Position numbers and translations under genes: made by a program. Below are positions 8,832 to 16,525 of a stretch of DNA of 64,000 bases, in pieces (position 1 is the stretch's first letter; the number at the start of each line of letters is the position of its first letter). Source of the DNA: Candidatus Flexifilum affinis (GTDB taxonomy: Bacteria; Chloroflexota; Anaerolineae; Aggregatilineales; Phototrophicaceae); assembly GCA_016713325.1 (NCBI GenBank), contig JADJPJ010000093.1, positions 186,001 through 250,000 of the forward strand, in the 5' to 3' direction. Under the pieces are notes generated by a model. That model searched no databases. It saw only the letters and a program-made list of their open reading frames with translations, and had not been told where the DNA came from.

Positions 8832-8849
8832 TATACTGTCTTCAGACAG
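8832..8849 (+). promoter_or_regulatory. Possible -10 box and small palindrome before the TIR gene
   Basis: TATACT at 8832-8837 fits a -10 hexamer 40 bases before the chosen ATG, and CTGTC-TTCA-GACAG at 8836-8849 is a perfect short inverted repeat overlapping it. No good -35 box is seen, so basal expression would be weak or activator-dependent. Confidence 0.3.
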
Positions 8850-8876
8850 CATCTACACCTGAGCGGAGCGGCGCAC

Positions 8877-11768
8877 ATGGCGGATCAACCGGAGATCGGC
8901 GGGGCGATGAGGGATAACCGGCCGATCCAGCAAAAAGAGGGTCTGTTCATCAGCTACGCGCGGGCGGACGGAAAAGAGTTCGCCGCCAAACTACGCGAAC
9001 GGCTGGAGCGCGAAGGGCTGACCTGCTGGCAGGATGTCGTCGGCATGGAAGGCGGCCGCGACTGGTGGACGCAGATTCAGGATGCCGTCAACCACGTCGA
9101 ATTCCTGGTGCTGGTCATGACCCCCGCCGCCATGAAAAGCGCCACCGTGCGCAAGGAATGGCGTTATGCCCGGCAGCAGGGCGTGTGCGTCTACCCGGTG
9201 ATTGCCACGTCGGAGTTCGGCGCGCTGGTCGCCGACTTGCCCCGCTGGATGCGCGACGCGCACTTCTACAACCTCGGCCTCGACACCGACCACTTCGAAG
9301 CCGGGATGAACTGGATCAAGTTCCTCAACGACCTGCGCACCCGCTGCGAAGTGCCCCGCGTGCCGTTCATGGCCGACGACCTGGGCGTCTTCATCCCGCG
9401 CAGCAAGGAATACGACGCGCTCATCGACCTGCTTCTCGACCCGGTCCGCGAGGAGCCGAAGGCCATCACCAGCGCCCTGGCCCTCAAAGGCGCCGGCGGC
9501 TACGGCAAGACCACCCTGGCCCGCGCCATCTGCCACGACGAACGCATTCAGGAGGCTTTCGACGACGGCGTGCTGTGGGTGACGCTCGGCGAAAAGGCCA
9601 CCAGCGCCACCGTGCAGGATCAACTGGAGGGCCTGATCCGCGTGCTCAGCTCGATCCCCTACACCTCCTCGACGCTGGAAGCGGCCAAGACCCGCCTGCG
9701 CGAACTGCTGGCCGACCGCGACATCCTGATGATCATCGACGATGTCTGGAACGCCGACCACCTGCATCCCTTCCTGCAGGGCGGCGAGCGAACCGCCCGC
9801 CTGATCACCACCCGCATGGGCGAGACGCTGCCGGCCGGGGCGCGCAGGGTCGACGTCAACCAGATGACCGGCGAGGAGGCGTTCGATCTGCTCGCCTACG
9901 GCCTGCCGGGCGAAGCCGTCGAGCCGCAGCGCCTCCGCCTGCGCCGCCTGGCCGCCGACTTGATGGAGTACCCCTTGCCGATCAAGCTGGCCAACGGCAT
10001 CCTGCGCGAGCGGGTGAACGAGAAGAAGCAGCCGCTCGACCGGGCGCTCGATTACGTCAACGACCTGCTCGGCGAGTACGGCCTGGCGCTCAATAACCGG
10101 CAGTCGGCGGTCGAGGCGGCACTGCGGGCCAGTCTGGCGCAGTTGGAGGAGATTGAAGTCGAGCGCTACAAGCGGCTGGCCATCTTCTTCGACGATACCG
10201 ACATCCCGGTCATCACCCTGCAGCGCCTGTGGGATGGGACGCGGGCGGTCACCGAACTGTTCTGCGAGCGGCTGGAGAGTCTTTCGCTGCTCCTGCACTT
10301 TGACCCGGCGGCCGGGACGGCCCGCCTCCACGACGTGATCCGCGACTATCTGCTGCGCCAGGGCGGCAGCGCCGTCCCGCGCCAGGGCCTGGCCGACGAG
10401 CTTCGCTACGGTGTCGCTCACAGCATCGTGGTCATGCCCATGGACAGGTACCTGAAGACGGGCGGTAGCGTCATCGACTGGCAGCGGGAATTCCTCATCC
10501 GCTACATGTCGCCTGGTCCCAACATGCTCCTCAAGGAAAAGGCGCGCCCGATCCAGCGCTGGGCCGACCTGCCGCCCGACGAGCCTTACCTGTGGGACGC
10601 GCTCGCCTATCACCTGATCGAGGCGGCTCTGGGCGACCAACTGATCGCCACCGTCCTCGATTTACGCTATCTGGCGGCCAAGACGCGCGTCCGCGGCGCC
10701 TACCGCGTGGAGGCCGATATTCGCGCCGCGGCGGCCTTCGCCCGGTTGAACGACCGACCGCAGGTCGGCGCGCTCGACCTGCTGGAACGCAATTACCGCG
10801 GCATGGCCCACATCCTGTCCCGGTGCGAAAGCGTTCAGGATGCGCTGATCACGTTGCACATGCGCCTCAGCCATCTCGACGCCTTCAAAGAATCCTGCGC
10901 GGCAGCCGAAGCGGCATTGAAACCGCCATACATCACGAGGCGCCGCCCTCTGCCCGACCTGCCGCACCCGGCGCTGATCCGCGTGCTGACGGGGCATACG
11001 GATCAGGTGAGCAGCGCCGCCTACAGCCCGGACGGACGCCGGATCATCAGCACCTCACGTGACCGGATGGTGCGGGTCTGGGACGCCGAGACGGGAGAGT
11101 CGGTCCATACGCTGGCGGGACATACGGATTGGATGACCAGCGCCGCATTCAGCCCGGACGGACGCCGGATCGTCAGCACCTCACGTGATCGCACAGTGCG
11201 CGTCTGGGACGCCGAGACGGGGACGGCGCTCCATACGCTGGCGGAGCATACGGGTGAAGTGACCAGCGCAGTCTTCAGCCCGGACGGACGGCGGATCCTC
11301 AGCACTTCAACTGACCGGACTGTTCGGGTCTGGGACGCCGAGACGGGGGCAGCGGTCCATACGCTGGCGGGGCATAGGGATTTTGTGAATCGCGCCGCCT
11401 ACAGCCCAGACGGACGCTGGATCGTCAGCGCCTCACGTGACCGGAATGTTCGGGTCTGGGATGCCGAGACGGGGGAGGTGGTCCATGCGCTGGCGGGACA
11501 TACGGATTCTGTGATACGCGCCGCCTACAGCCGGGACGGGCGCCGGATCGTCAGCGCCTCACGTGACCGGACTATCCGGGTCTGGGATGCCGAGACGGGG
11601 GAGGTGGTCCATGCGCTGGCGGGGCATACCGCTGAAGTAACCAACGCCGCCTACAGCCCGGACGGACGGCGGATCGCCAGCGCGTCACATGACCGGACGG
11701 TGCAGGTCTGGGATGCCGAGACGGGGAAGGCGCAACATGCGCTGGGGGACATACGAGCATTGTGGTAA
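8877..11768 (+). CDS. TIR-NB-ARC-WD40 NLR-like protein, N-terminal and central part (frame breaks in repeat 7)
   Basis: The ATG at 8877 is chosen because the TIR domain starts about 22 residues later; upstream codons look non-coding. Domains in order: TIR (about 23-115, GLFISYARADG, candidate NADase glutamate E94 in VRKEWRYA), NB-ARC ATPase (about 185-490, P-loop GAGGYGKTTLARA near 204, Walker B LMIIDDVW near 285, sensor RLITTRMGE), a helical region, then WD40 repeats of 42 residues from about residue 704. Six intact repeats are followed by a frame break near 11742, where one base is missing relative to the other repeats (CTGGGGGACAT versus CTGGCGGGACAT). Bacterial TIR-NLRs are antiphage sensors whose TIR domain depletes NAD. 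The rest of the protein continues in the frames 11762-12322 and 12258-12848. Confidence 0.88.
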   Translation: MADQPEIGGAMRDNRPIQQKEGLFISYARADGKEFAAKLRERLEREGLTCWQDVVGMEGGRDWWTQIQDAVNHVEFLVLVMTPAAMKSATVRKEWRYARQQGVCVYPVIATSEFGALVADLPRWMRDAHFYNLGLDTDHFEAGMNWIKFLNDLRTRCEVPRVPFMADDLGVFIPRSKEYDALIDLLLDPVREEPKAITSALALKGAGGYGKTTLARAICHDERIQEAFDDGVLWVTLGEKATSATVQDQLEGLIRVLSSIPYTSSTLEAAKTRLRELLADRDILMIIDDVWNADHLHPFLQGGERTARLITTRMGETLPAGARRVDVNQMTGEEAFDLLAYGLPGEAVEPQRLRLRRLAADLMEYPLPIKLANGILRERVNEKKQPLDRALDYVNDLLGEYGLALNNRQSAVEAALRASLAQLEEIEVERYKRLAIFFDDTDIPVITLQRLWDGTRAVTELFCERLESLSLLLHFDPAAGTARLHDVIRDYLLRQGGSAVPRQGLADELRYGVAHSIVVMPMDRYLKTGGSVIDWQREFLIRYMSPGPNMLLKEKARPIQRWADLPPDEPYLWDALAYHLIEAALGDQLIATVLDLRYLAAKTRVRGAYRVEADIRAAAAFARLNDRPQVGALDLLERNYRGMAHILSRCESVQDALITLHMRLSHLDAFKESCAAAEAALKPPYITRRRPLPDLPHPALIRVLTGHTDQVSSAAYSPDGRRIISTSRDRMVRVWDAETGESVHTLAGHTDWMTSAAFSPDGRRIVSTSRDRTVRVWDAETGTALHTLAEHTGEVTSAVFSPDGRRILSTSTDRTVRVWDAETGAAVHTLAGHRDFVNRAAYSPDGRWIVSASRDRNVRVWDAETGEVVHALAGHTDSVIRAAYSRDGRRIVSASRDRTIRVWDAETGEVVHALAGHTAEVTNAAYSPDGRRIASASHDRTVQVWDAETGKAQHALGDIRALW

Positions 11769-12725
11769 GCGCCGCTTTCAGTCCAGACGGACGGCAGATC
11801 GTCAGCGCTTCAATTGACCGGACTGCCCGGGTCTGGGACGCCGAGATGGGGAAGACGCTCTATACGCTGGCGGGACATACGGATTCTGTGATCAGTGCCG
11901 TTTTCAGCCCGGACGGACGCCGGATTGTCAGCGCTTCACTTGACCGGACTGCCCGGGTCTGGGACGCCGAGATAGGTGAGACGGTCCACGCAGTGGCGGG
12001 GCATGCAAAGGCTGTGACCAGCGCCGCCTACAGCCTGGACGGGCGTTGGATCGTCAGCGCCTCAGATGACGGAACGGTACGAGTCTGGGACGCTGAGACA
12101 GGCGAGGAGGCTCATGCGCTGGCGGGACATACGAATTCCGTACTCAGCGCCGCCTTTAGCCCGGATGGACGCCGGATCGTCAGCACTTCAGTTGACCGGA
12201 CAGTGCGTGTCTGGGATGCCGAGATGGGGGAGGCGATCCGCACGCTGACGGGGGCACATGCGTGCTGTGACCTGTGCCGCTTACAGCCCGGATGGACGGT
12301 GGATCGCCAGTGCCTCCGATGACCGGATGGTGCGGGTTTGGGACGCTGAGACAGGAGCGGAGATCCGCGCGTTGGCGGGGCATACGGATTTTGTGACCAG
12401 CGCCGCTTACAGCCCGGACGGACAGCGGATCGTCAGCGCCTCATATGACGGGACAGTGCGGGTCTGGGACGCCGAGACGGGGGAGGCGGTCCGTATGCTT
12501 GCGGGGCATTCGGATTTTGTGACCAGCGCCGCCTATAGCCCGGACGGACGGCGGATCGTCAGCGCGTCGAGGGATCGGACTGTGCGGGTCTGGGACGCAG
12601 AGGCGGTCCGGGCGCTGGCGGGGCATTCGGATTTTGTGACCAGCGCCGCCTACAGCCCGGACAGACGGCGGATTGTCAGCGCCTCAGTGGACCAGACGCT
12701 CAAAGTGTGGGATGCCGAGACGGGT
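10986..12725 (+). repeat. Tandem 126-bp repeat array encoding 14 WD40 units
   Basis: The DNA repeats every 126 bases with high identity, each unit encoding LAGHT...VTSAAYSPDGRRIVS and DRTVRVWDAETGE. Reading across the two frame breaks gives 14 canonical units plus one degenerate end unit. Unit 13 is three codons short (WDAEAVRA). Fourteen units would make two seven-bladed propellers. Confidence 0.9.
11762..12322 (+). CDS. TIR-NB-ARC-WD40 protein, WD40 repeats 7-10 (frame-shifted segment)
   Basis: This frame continues the WD40 array of the preceding segment after a single-base loss near 11742. It encodes repeats 7 to 10 (e.g. FSPDGRQIVSASIDRTARVW). It loses frame near 12250, where a run of five G in CTGACGGGGGCAC has one G more than the pattern requires. 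It is not a separate gene: it has no start signal of its own and begins inside a repeat. Confidence 0.8.
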   Translation: MVSAAFSPDGRQIVSASIDRTARVWDAEMGKTLYTLAGHTDSVISAVFSPDGRRIVSASLDRTARVWDAEIGETVHAVAGHAKAVTSAAYSLDGRWIVSASDDGTVRVWDAETGEEAHALAGHTNSVLSAAFSPDGRRIVSTSVDRTVRVWDAEMGEAIRTLTGAHACCDLCRLQPGWTVDRQCLR

Positions 12726-12848
12726 GACTGCCGCGCCACCTTCTACGCCGACGCTGCACTCCGCTGCTGCGCCTGGTCGCCGGACGGAAAGGTCATCGTC
12801 GCCGGCGGTGAGGGCGGCTACCTGTACTGGCTGCGCTGGGTGGAATAA
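12258..12848 (+). CDS. TIR-NB-ARC-WD40 protein, WD40 repeats 11-14 and C-terminus
   Basis: This is the last segment of the NLR-like protein. It encodes WD40 repeats 11-14, including the shortened repeat 13, and a degenerate final strand set ending YLYWLRWVE. With both single-base errors corrected the protein would be about 1,323 residues. The +1 and -1 changes cancel, so segments one and three are in the same frame. The alpha/beta hydrolase gene starts 13 bases later and is probably co-transcribed. Confidence 0.8.
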   Translation: MRAVTCAAYSPDGRWIASASDDRMVRVWDAETGAEIRALAGHTDFVTSAAYSPDGQRIVSASYDGTVRVWDAETGEAVRMLAGHSDFVTSAAYSPDGRRIVSASRDRTVRVWDAEAVRALAGHSDFVTSAAYSPDRRRIVSASVDQTLKVWDAETGDCRATFYADAALRCCAWSPDGKVIVAGGEGGYLYWLRWVE

Positions 12849-12860
12849 GGAGCAGATCGC

Positions 12861-13589
12861 ATGTCATCTCACCCGCTGGATCATCCCGATATCACGGCCA
12901 ACCTCTTCTACCCTCGCCCCGACCAGCCCGGCAGGAGCGGCATTCCCGGCGCGGTCGATGGCACCCTCCCCGTCGAGGAAGGCGTCGCCCTCGGATATCG
13001 CTTCTACATGCATGGGGCCGGGTCGCCGATCATCCTCTACTTTCACGGCAACGGCGAGATCGCCAGCGACTACGACGGAATCGCCCCGTTCTTCCAGGAG
13101 ATCGGCGCGTCGCTGCTGGTTGTCGACTACCGCGGCTACGGCTGGAGCACCGGCTTCCCCCTGGCCAGCAAGCTCCTCCCCGACGCCGAAGCCGTCGTCG
13201 CGGCGCTTCCCTCCATGTTCGCCACCGCGAAGGTGTCAGAATCGCGCCTGTTCGTGATGGGGCGGTCGCTCGGCAGTGCGCCGGCTGTCCATGCCGCCTG
13301 CACGTTTCCGGATCGTTTCCAGGGGCTGATCCTGGAAAGCGGCTTCGCCGATATGCCTTCAGTCATGCGGCGGCTCGGCATCCAGCCAGAGCGTTTCTCG
13401 CTCACCGAGCAGGAGCTCGCCCCGGTCGGCAACGCGCGCAAGGTCCGTTCGCTCCACCTGCCGCTGCTGGTGATCCACGGTGAGCCGATAACCTGCTGCC
13501 GGTCGAACAGGGTCAGGCCCTCTACGATGCCTCACCCGCCGAGCAGAAGCGCATCCTGCGCATCGCCGGCGCCGGCCACAATGACCTGA
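12861..13589 (+). CDS. Alpha/beta hydrolase downstream of the NLR-like gene (frameshifted near 13484)
   Basis: The protein has an alpha/beta-hydrolase fold: the oxyanion region PIILYFHGNGE, the nucleophile elbow VMGRSLGSAP (Ser near residue 135) and core strands LLVIHGE. The frame breaks near 13484 (GGTGAGCCGATAAC). In the +1 frame the protein continues as DNLLPVEQ, then GAGHNDL with the catalytic His, and ends at the stop 13658-13660, giving about 266 residues with a full Ser-Asp-His set. A single missing G explains the break. The fold resembles serine-hydrolase (BEM46-like) proteins. Its position 13 bases after the TIR-NLR suggests a partner or accessory effector, which is inference. Confidence 0.8.
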   Translation: MSSHPLDHPDITANLFYPRPDQPGRSGIPGAVDGTLPVEEGVALGYRFYMHGAGSPIILYFHGNGEIASDYDGIAPFFQEIGASLLVVDYRGYGWSTGFPLASKLLPDAEAVVAALPSMFATAKVSESRLFVMGRSLGSAPAVHAACTFPDRFQGLILESGFADMPSVMRRLGIQPERFSLTEQELAPVGNARKVRSLHLPLLVIHGEPITCCRSNRVRPSTMPHPPSRSASCASPAPATMT

Positions 13590-13648
13590 TGTTCGTCGGC
13601 ATGCGGCGCTACTTCGCGGCCATCGCCGAATTCATCGCGCCGCCCAGT

Positions 13649-14038
13649 CCGGAAAGATAAACAGCCCGGCCCGGTAGGCGCTCCTCTGAGGGTGTTGCCA
13701 TAGAGAAGGTTAAAGCGAACCGTTCTTCCCGGCGCCGCTGCCTTCCCAGCCTTCCGCAATCAGGTCGCCGGTCGACCCGATGTGATGGCACAGCAATTGG
13801 ACGGAGAGGTCCGTATCTTCCGCGGCGATGGCGTCGACGATGGCCAGATGGTTCCGGGCAATCTCGTGAAGGTTCCCCTTCTTCTGATTGCGCAGCGACA
13901 TCACCTGGCGCACCCGCAGCGAGACCGTGCCCCACAGCATGACCAGCAGTTCGTTCTGGCTGGAGGCGACCAGCGTATCGTGAAAGTGACGATCGATGAA
14001 GTTGACTTCGCGCAGGTTGCCTTCATCCGCCGCCGCCA
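13649..14038. repeat. Right copy of ~390-bp direct repeat (GntR 3' end)
   Basis: Partner of 8220-8612 in the same orientation. Here the repeat is part of an intact GntR gene. It starts within the last codons of the hydrolase gene (TCCGGAAAGATAA) and runs to about codon 130 of the regulator. Its position makes the NLR and hydrolase genes look like an insert between a duplicated gene end. Confidence 0.9.
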
Positions 14039-14438
14039 TCATGTCGGCGCAGATGTCGCGAAGCCGCTCGGCGGCGGCCTCCGCCTGCCCCAGCGCGATC
14101 AGCCGCTGGACGGCGAAACCTTCCATCAGGCTGCGAATGCTGTACAGGTCTTCGATATCTTTGCGGGCCAGCTTGGTGACCGTCGTGCCGTGGTAGGGAA
14201 CGGTTTCGAGCAGGCCCTCGGCGTTGAGGATGTTGATGGCTTCGCGCAGCGGCGCGCGGCTGATGCCGAGCTGCGAGGCGAGATCCGCTTCGATCAGGGT
14301 CTGCCCCGGCTTCAGCTCGCCGTTGACAATGGCATTGCGCAGCATTTCAAGGACGTGTTCGCGAAGCGACTTGTTCTGTATTAGGCCCAGCGTGGGGCCA
14401 TCGGTCTTACTCTTCGTCAAGTTTATAGTCATCCGCAT
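13710..14438 (-). CDS. GntR-family regulator, FCD type (intact copy)
   Basis: The 242-residue protein has a winged helix (about residues 25-90, KPGQTLIEADLASQLG and SRAPLREAINILNAEGLL) and an FCD ligand domain (about 100-235) with metal motifs RHFHDTLV, RNHLAIVDA and HHIGSTGD. It lies alone on the minus strand, convergent with the hydrolase gene. Its C-terminal third is duplicated at 8281-8612. The upstream region carries ATAATCG half-sites like the operator of the GntR gene at 1463. Its target genes are not evident; the sugar-acid operon left of the insert is one candidate. Confidence 0.9.
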   Translation of the reverse strand: MRMTINLTKSKTDGPTLGLIQNKSLREHVLEMLRNAIVNGELKPGQTLIEADLASQLGISRAPLREAINILNAEGLLETVPYHGTTVTKLARKDIEDLYSIRSLMEGFAVQRLIALGQAEAAAERLRDICADMMAAADEGNLREVNFIDRHFHDTLVASSQNELLVMLWGTVSLRVRQVMSLRNQKKGNLHEIARNHLAIVDAIAAEDTDLSVQLLCHHIGSTGDLIAEGWEGSGAGKNGSL

Positions 14439-14455
14439 ACCCGAGGAATAAATCG

Positions 14456-14520
14456 TCGATAATCGGCCTTCAATTGAAGACCGAAATTGCGCGCATGATA
14501 ATCGGCCTCCCGATATTATC
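14456..14520 (-). promoter_or_regulatory. Candidate operator region of the GntR gene
   Basis: Upstream of the regulator are GTCGATAATCGG (14455-14466), a perfect 10-bp palindrome TTCAATTGAA (14469-14478), and GATAATCGG facing CCGATATTATC (14497-14520). The repeated GATAATCGG half-site suggests two regulator-binding sites flanking the promoter. The same ATAATCG core occurs at 1422-1441. Confidence 0.5.
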
Positions 14521-14569
14521 GAGAAAACCGTGCGCGCTCACACCGTTAGGATCGCCGCCTACTGACCAC

Positions 14570-14621
14570 TTGACAATACTGTACGACATACAGTATATAT
14601 TTTCACTGTGTGACGCACAGT
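14570..14621 (+). promoter_or_regulatory. padR promoter with two tandem operators
   Basis: A consensus -35 box TTGACA (14570-14575) is followed after 18 bases by TATATA (14594-14599). Two inverted repeats of the form ACTGT-N7-ACAGT lie at 14577-14595 and 14605-14621, centres 27 bases apart, and a further ACAGT half-site follows. PadR proteins typically bind such ATACTGT-like dyads. The first operator sits between -35 and -10, so autorepression is expected. Confidence 0.8.
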
Positions 14622-14657
14622 AAACAGTTTCACACAGTATTGTGAGGCGCATAGGGT

Positions 14658-15005
14658 ATGGCGGATACAGGTGAACACCTTGAACAGCTTCGCCTGGAAC
14701 TTCGGCGGGGCATCGTCGTCCTGGCGGTGCTGAGCCTGATGGACAGTGCCAGCTACGGCTACAACCTGATTCAGCGGCTGGCCGCGCTGGGGCTCGACAT
14801 CGAAGAGGGCACGCTTTATCCGCTGCTGCGGCGGCTGGAGAAGCAGGGGCTGTTGCAAAGCGAGTGGGACACGACCGAGTCCCGGCCGCGCAAGTACTAC
14901 CGCATCAGCGATGCCGGCCAGGCGGTGCTGACGGCGCTGCGTTCTGAATGGCAGGAAACCGTCACGGTGATGCAGAGAATACTGGAAGGAGAACGCCATG
15001 ACTGA
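14658..15005 (+). CDS. PadR-family transcriptional regulator
   Basis: A 115-residue PadR protein (short PadR-s2 type). The winged helix spans about residues 15-85, with SASYGYNLIQRL, EEGTLYPLLRRLEKQGLL and RKYYRISDAG, all family hallmarks. It ends in a short C-terminal helix. It overlaps the next gene by 8 bases, so the two are translationally coupled. Two tandem ACTGT-N7-ACAGT dyads at its promoter point to autoregulation. PadR proteins usually repress a membrane-stress or efflux partner; here the partner is the HAAS membrane protein. Confidence 0.93.
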   Translation: MADTGEHLEQLRLELRRGIVVLAVLSLMDSASYGYNLIQRLAALGLDIEEGTLYPLLRRLEKQGLLQSEWDTTESRPRKYYRISDAGQAVLTALRSEWQETVTVMQRILEGERHD

Positions 15006-15957
15006 GTTGATCGATCGTTACGTCTATCAGGTCGGGTTGTACGTGCGTCCGAAAGAACGCGCGGAGATCGAGGCCGAGCTGCGCTCGCAGATTCAGGATC
15101 AACTGGACGACCGTTATGGCGCTTCACCGACAGAAGCAGAGGTCGCGGCCGTCCTGCAGCAGCTTGGCGACCCGCGCACCATGGCGGCATCGTACGGCGG
15201 CGAGCAGTACCTGGTGGGGCCGGATCTGTACCCGTTCATGATGACGGTGCTGCGCTTCGGGCTGCCGCTTGTCCCGGCGGTGGTGGTCATCGCCAACATC
15301 CTCGGCACGGTGCTTTCACCGGAGGGCGGCGACTGGCTGGGGCTGCTGGTCGGCTCGATCTTCACAGCGGCGCAGGCGGCGCTCATTTTCTTTGCCATCG
15401 TCGTAGTCTTCTTCGCCATCTTGCAGCATTCCGGTGAAGAGCTGCGGTCGGTCGCCATGACCGCCTTCAACCCCCTGGAACTTCCGCAGGTGAATGACCC
15501 CCGCGCGGTGGATCGCTTCGAGTCCGCCGTGGGCATCGCCCTGGGCACGCTGGTCGGCATCGCCATCCTCTACTTCCTGCAAGTCGGCGGCTTGACCCTG
15601 CGCTTCAACCTGAGCGATCCGGGCGAGGTGCTGCCGGTGCCAACGGCCTGGCTGGTCGTGCTGCTCTTCACGACATTCGGCACCGTACTCATCACCCTCT
15701 GGGCGCTCATTCGCCGGCGCTGGAGCCTGGGGACGTGGCTTGCGGAGACGGTGCTCGAACTGGTGGGCATGGTCGGCCTCTACTTCGTGCTTTTCACGCC
15801 TGTGGCAGGCCGAATTGCGCAAACGACGCCGGAGCTGGGCGAAGCGATGGGCCAACTCCCCTGGATCGTCACCCTCGTCACCATCGTCATCATGGTGCTG
15901 TCGAACGGCGGCAAGCTCATCCGTCTGTGGCAGCAGCGGCAGGGGACGAGCATCTAG
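14998..15957 (+). CDS. HAAS-domain membrane protein paired with PadR
   Basis: A 319-residue protein. The first ~75 residues form a HAAS-type helical domain (LRPKERAEIEAELRSQIQD-like pattern and EVAAVLQQLGDPRTMAASY), commonly encoded next to PadR regulators. The rest has about six to seven hydrophobic segments (e.g. FGLPLVPAVVVIANILG, AALIFFAIVVVFFAIL). It probably senses or responds to membrane or envelope conditions and controls the PadR repressor; this role is inferred from the gene pair. No catalytic motif is visible. Confidence 0.8.
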   Translation: MTELIDRYVYQVGLYVRPKERAEIEAELRSQIQDQLDDRYGASPTEAEVAAVLQQLGDPRTMAASYGGEQYLVGPDLYPFMMTVLRFGLPLVPAVVVIANILGTVLSPEGGDWLGLLVGSIFTAAQAALIFFAIVVVFFAILQHSGEELRSVAMTAFNPLELPQVNDPRAVDRFESAVGIALGTLVGIAILYFLQVGGLTLRFNLSDPGEVLPVPTAWLVVLLFTTFGTVLITLWALIRRRWSLGTWLAETVLELVGMVGLYFVLFTPVAGRIAQTTPELGEAMGQLPWIVTLVTIVIMVLSNGGKLIRLWQQRQGTSI

Positions 15958-16111
15958 CCCGCAGCAGCGCCACTCGCCCACCGACACGGCACAACCGAAT
16001 CGCAGACCGGGTTCGCCTCATCCGTTCAGGATGCCAGGCCGGGCGGTGCCTTGCCACTGCCCTGCACCCACCCGGTATCGGCCCATCACTGACTCAAAGG
16101 ATACCTACGTA

Positions 16112-16513
16112 ATGAAGACCAACACCATCGTGACGAAAGGAAACGCAATCGTGCTCGATACCCGTATTATCCTGGCCGGAACATGGATCGTCGTCATGCT
16201 TCTCTACCTGCTGGGCGACGTGCTGCGCATCTACAGCGGCGACTATGCCCGCATGGCCGCGGAGCAGAAGGCCATCAACTCGATGTGGCTGATTGCCGCC
16301 ATCATCATGCTCATCCCCATTCTGATGGTGTTCGCGTCGCTGGTGCTGCCACAGCCGATCAACCGCTGGGCCAATATCATCGTTGGCGTCGGCTTCTTTC
16401 TCTTCGTGATTGCCGATCTGCGCAGCTACCCCTCCGCCTACGACAAGTTCCTGCTGATCGTCAGCCTGATCTTCAACGGCGTGACGGTCTGGTACGCCTG
16501 GAACTGGTCCTGA
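16112..16513 (+). CDS. Small four-helix membrane protein (DUF6326-like)
   Basis: The ATG at 16112 gives 133 residues with four predicted membrane helices (IILAGTWIVVMLLYLLGDVL, MWLIAAIIMLIPILMVFASL, ANIIVGVGFFLFVIADL, LLIVSLIFNGVTVWYAW). The layout and the LGDVLRIYSGDY segment resemble DUF6326 proteins, which have no known function. It lies between the PadR/HAAS pair and an oxidoreductase gene, 12 bases before the latter, so the two are probably co-transcribed. No motif suggests transport or catalysis. Confidence 0.7.
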   Translation: MKTNTIVTKGNAIVLDTRIILAGTWIVVMLLYLLGDVLRIYSGDYARMAAEQKAINSMWLIAAIIMLIPILMVFASLVLPQPINRWANIIVGVGFFLFVIADLRSYPSAYDKFLLIVSLIFNGVTVWYAWNWS

Positions 16514-16525
16514 GACCAAAAGGAC

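Noticed and set aside
8991-10640. Minus-strand open frame of 549 codons opposite the NLR gene
   Set aside because: Shadow of the TIR-NB-ARC coding frame; composition typical of antisense frames here.
10986-12725. Tandem DNA repeats considered as a CRISPR array
   Set aside because: The 126-bp units are coding (WD40) without spacer/repeat alternation. No CRISPR-like array was seen anywhere in the window.
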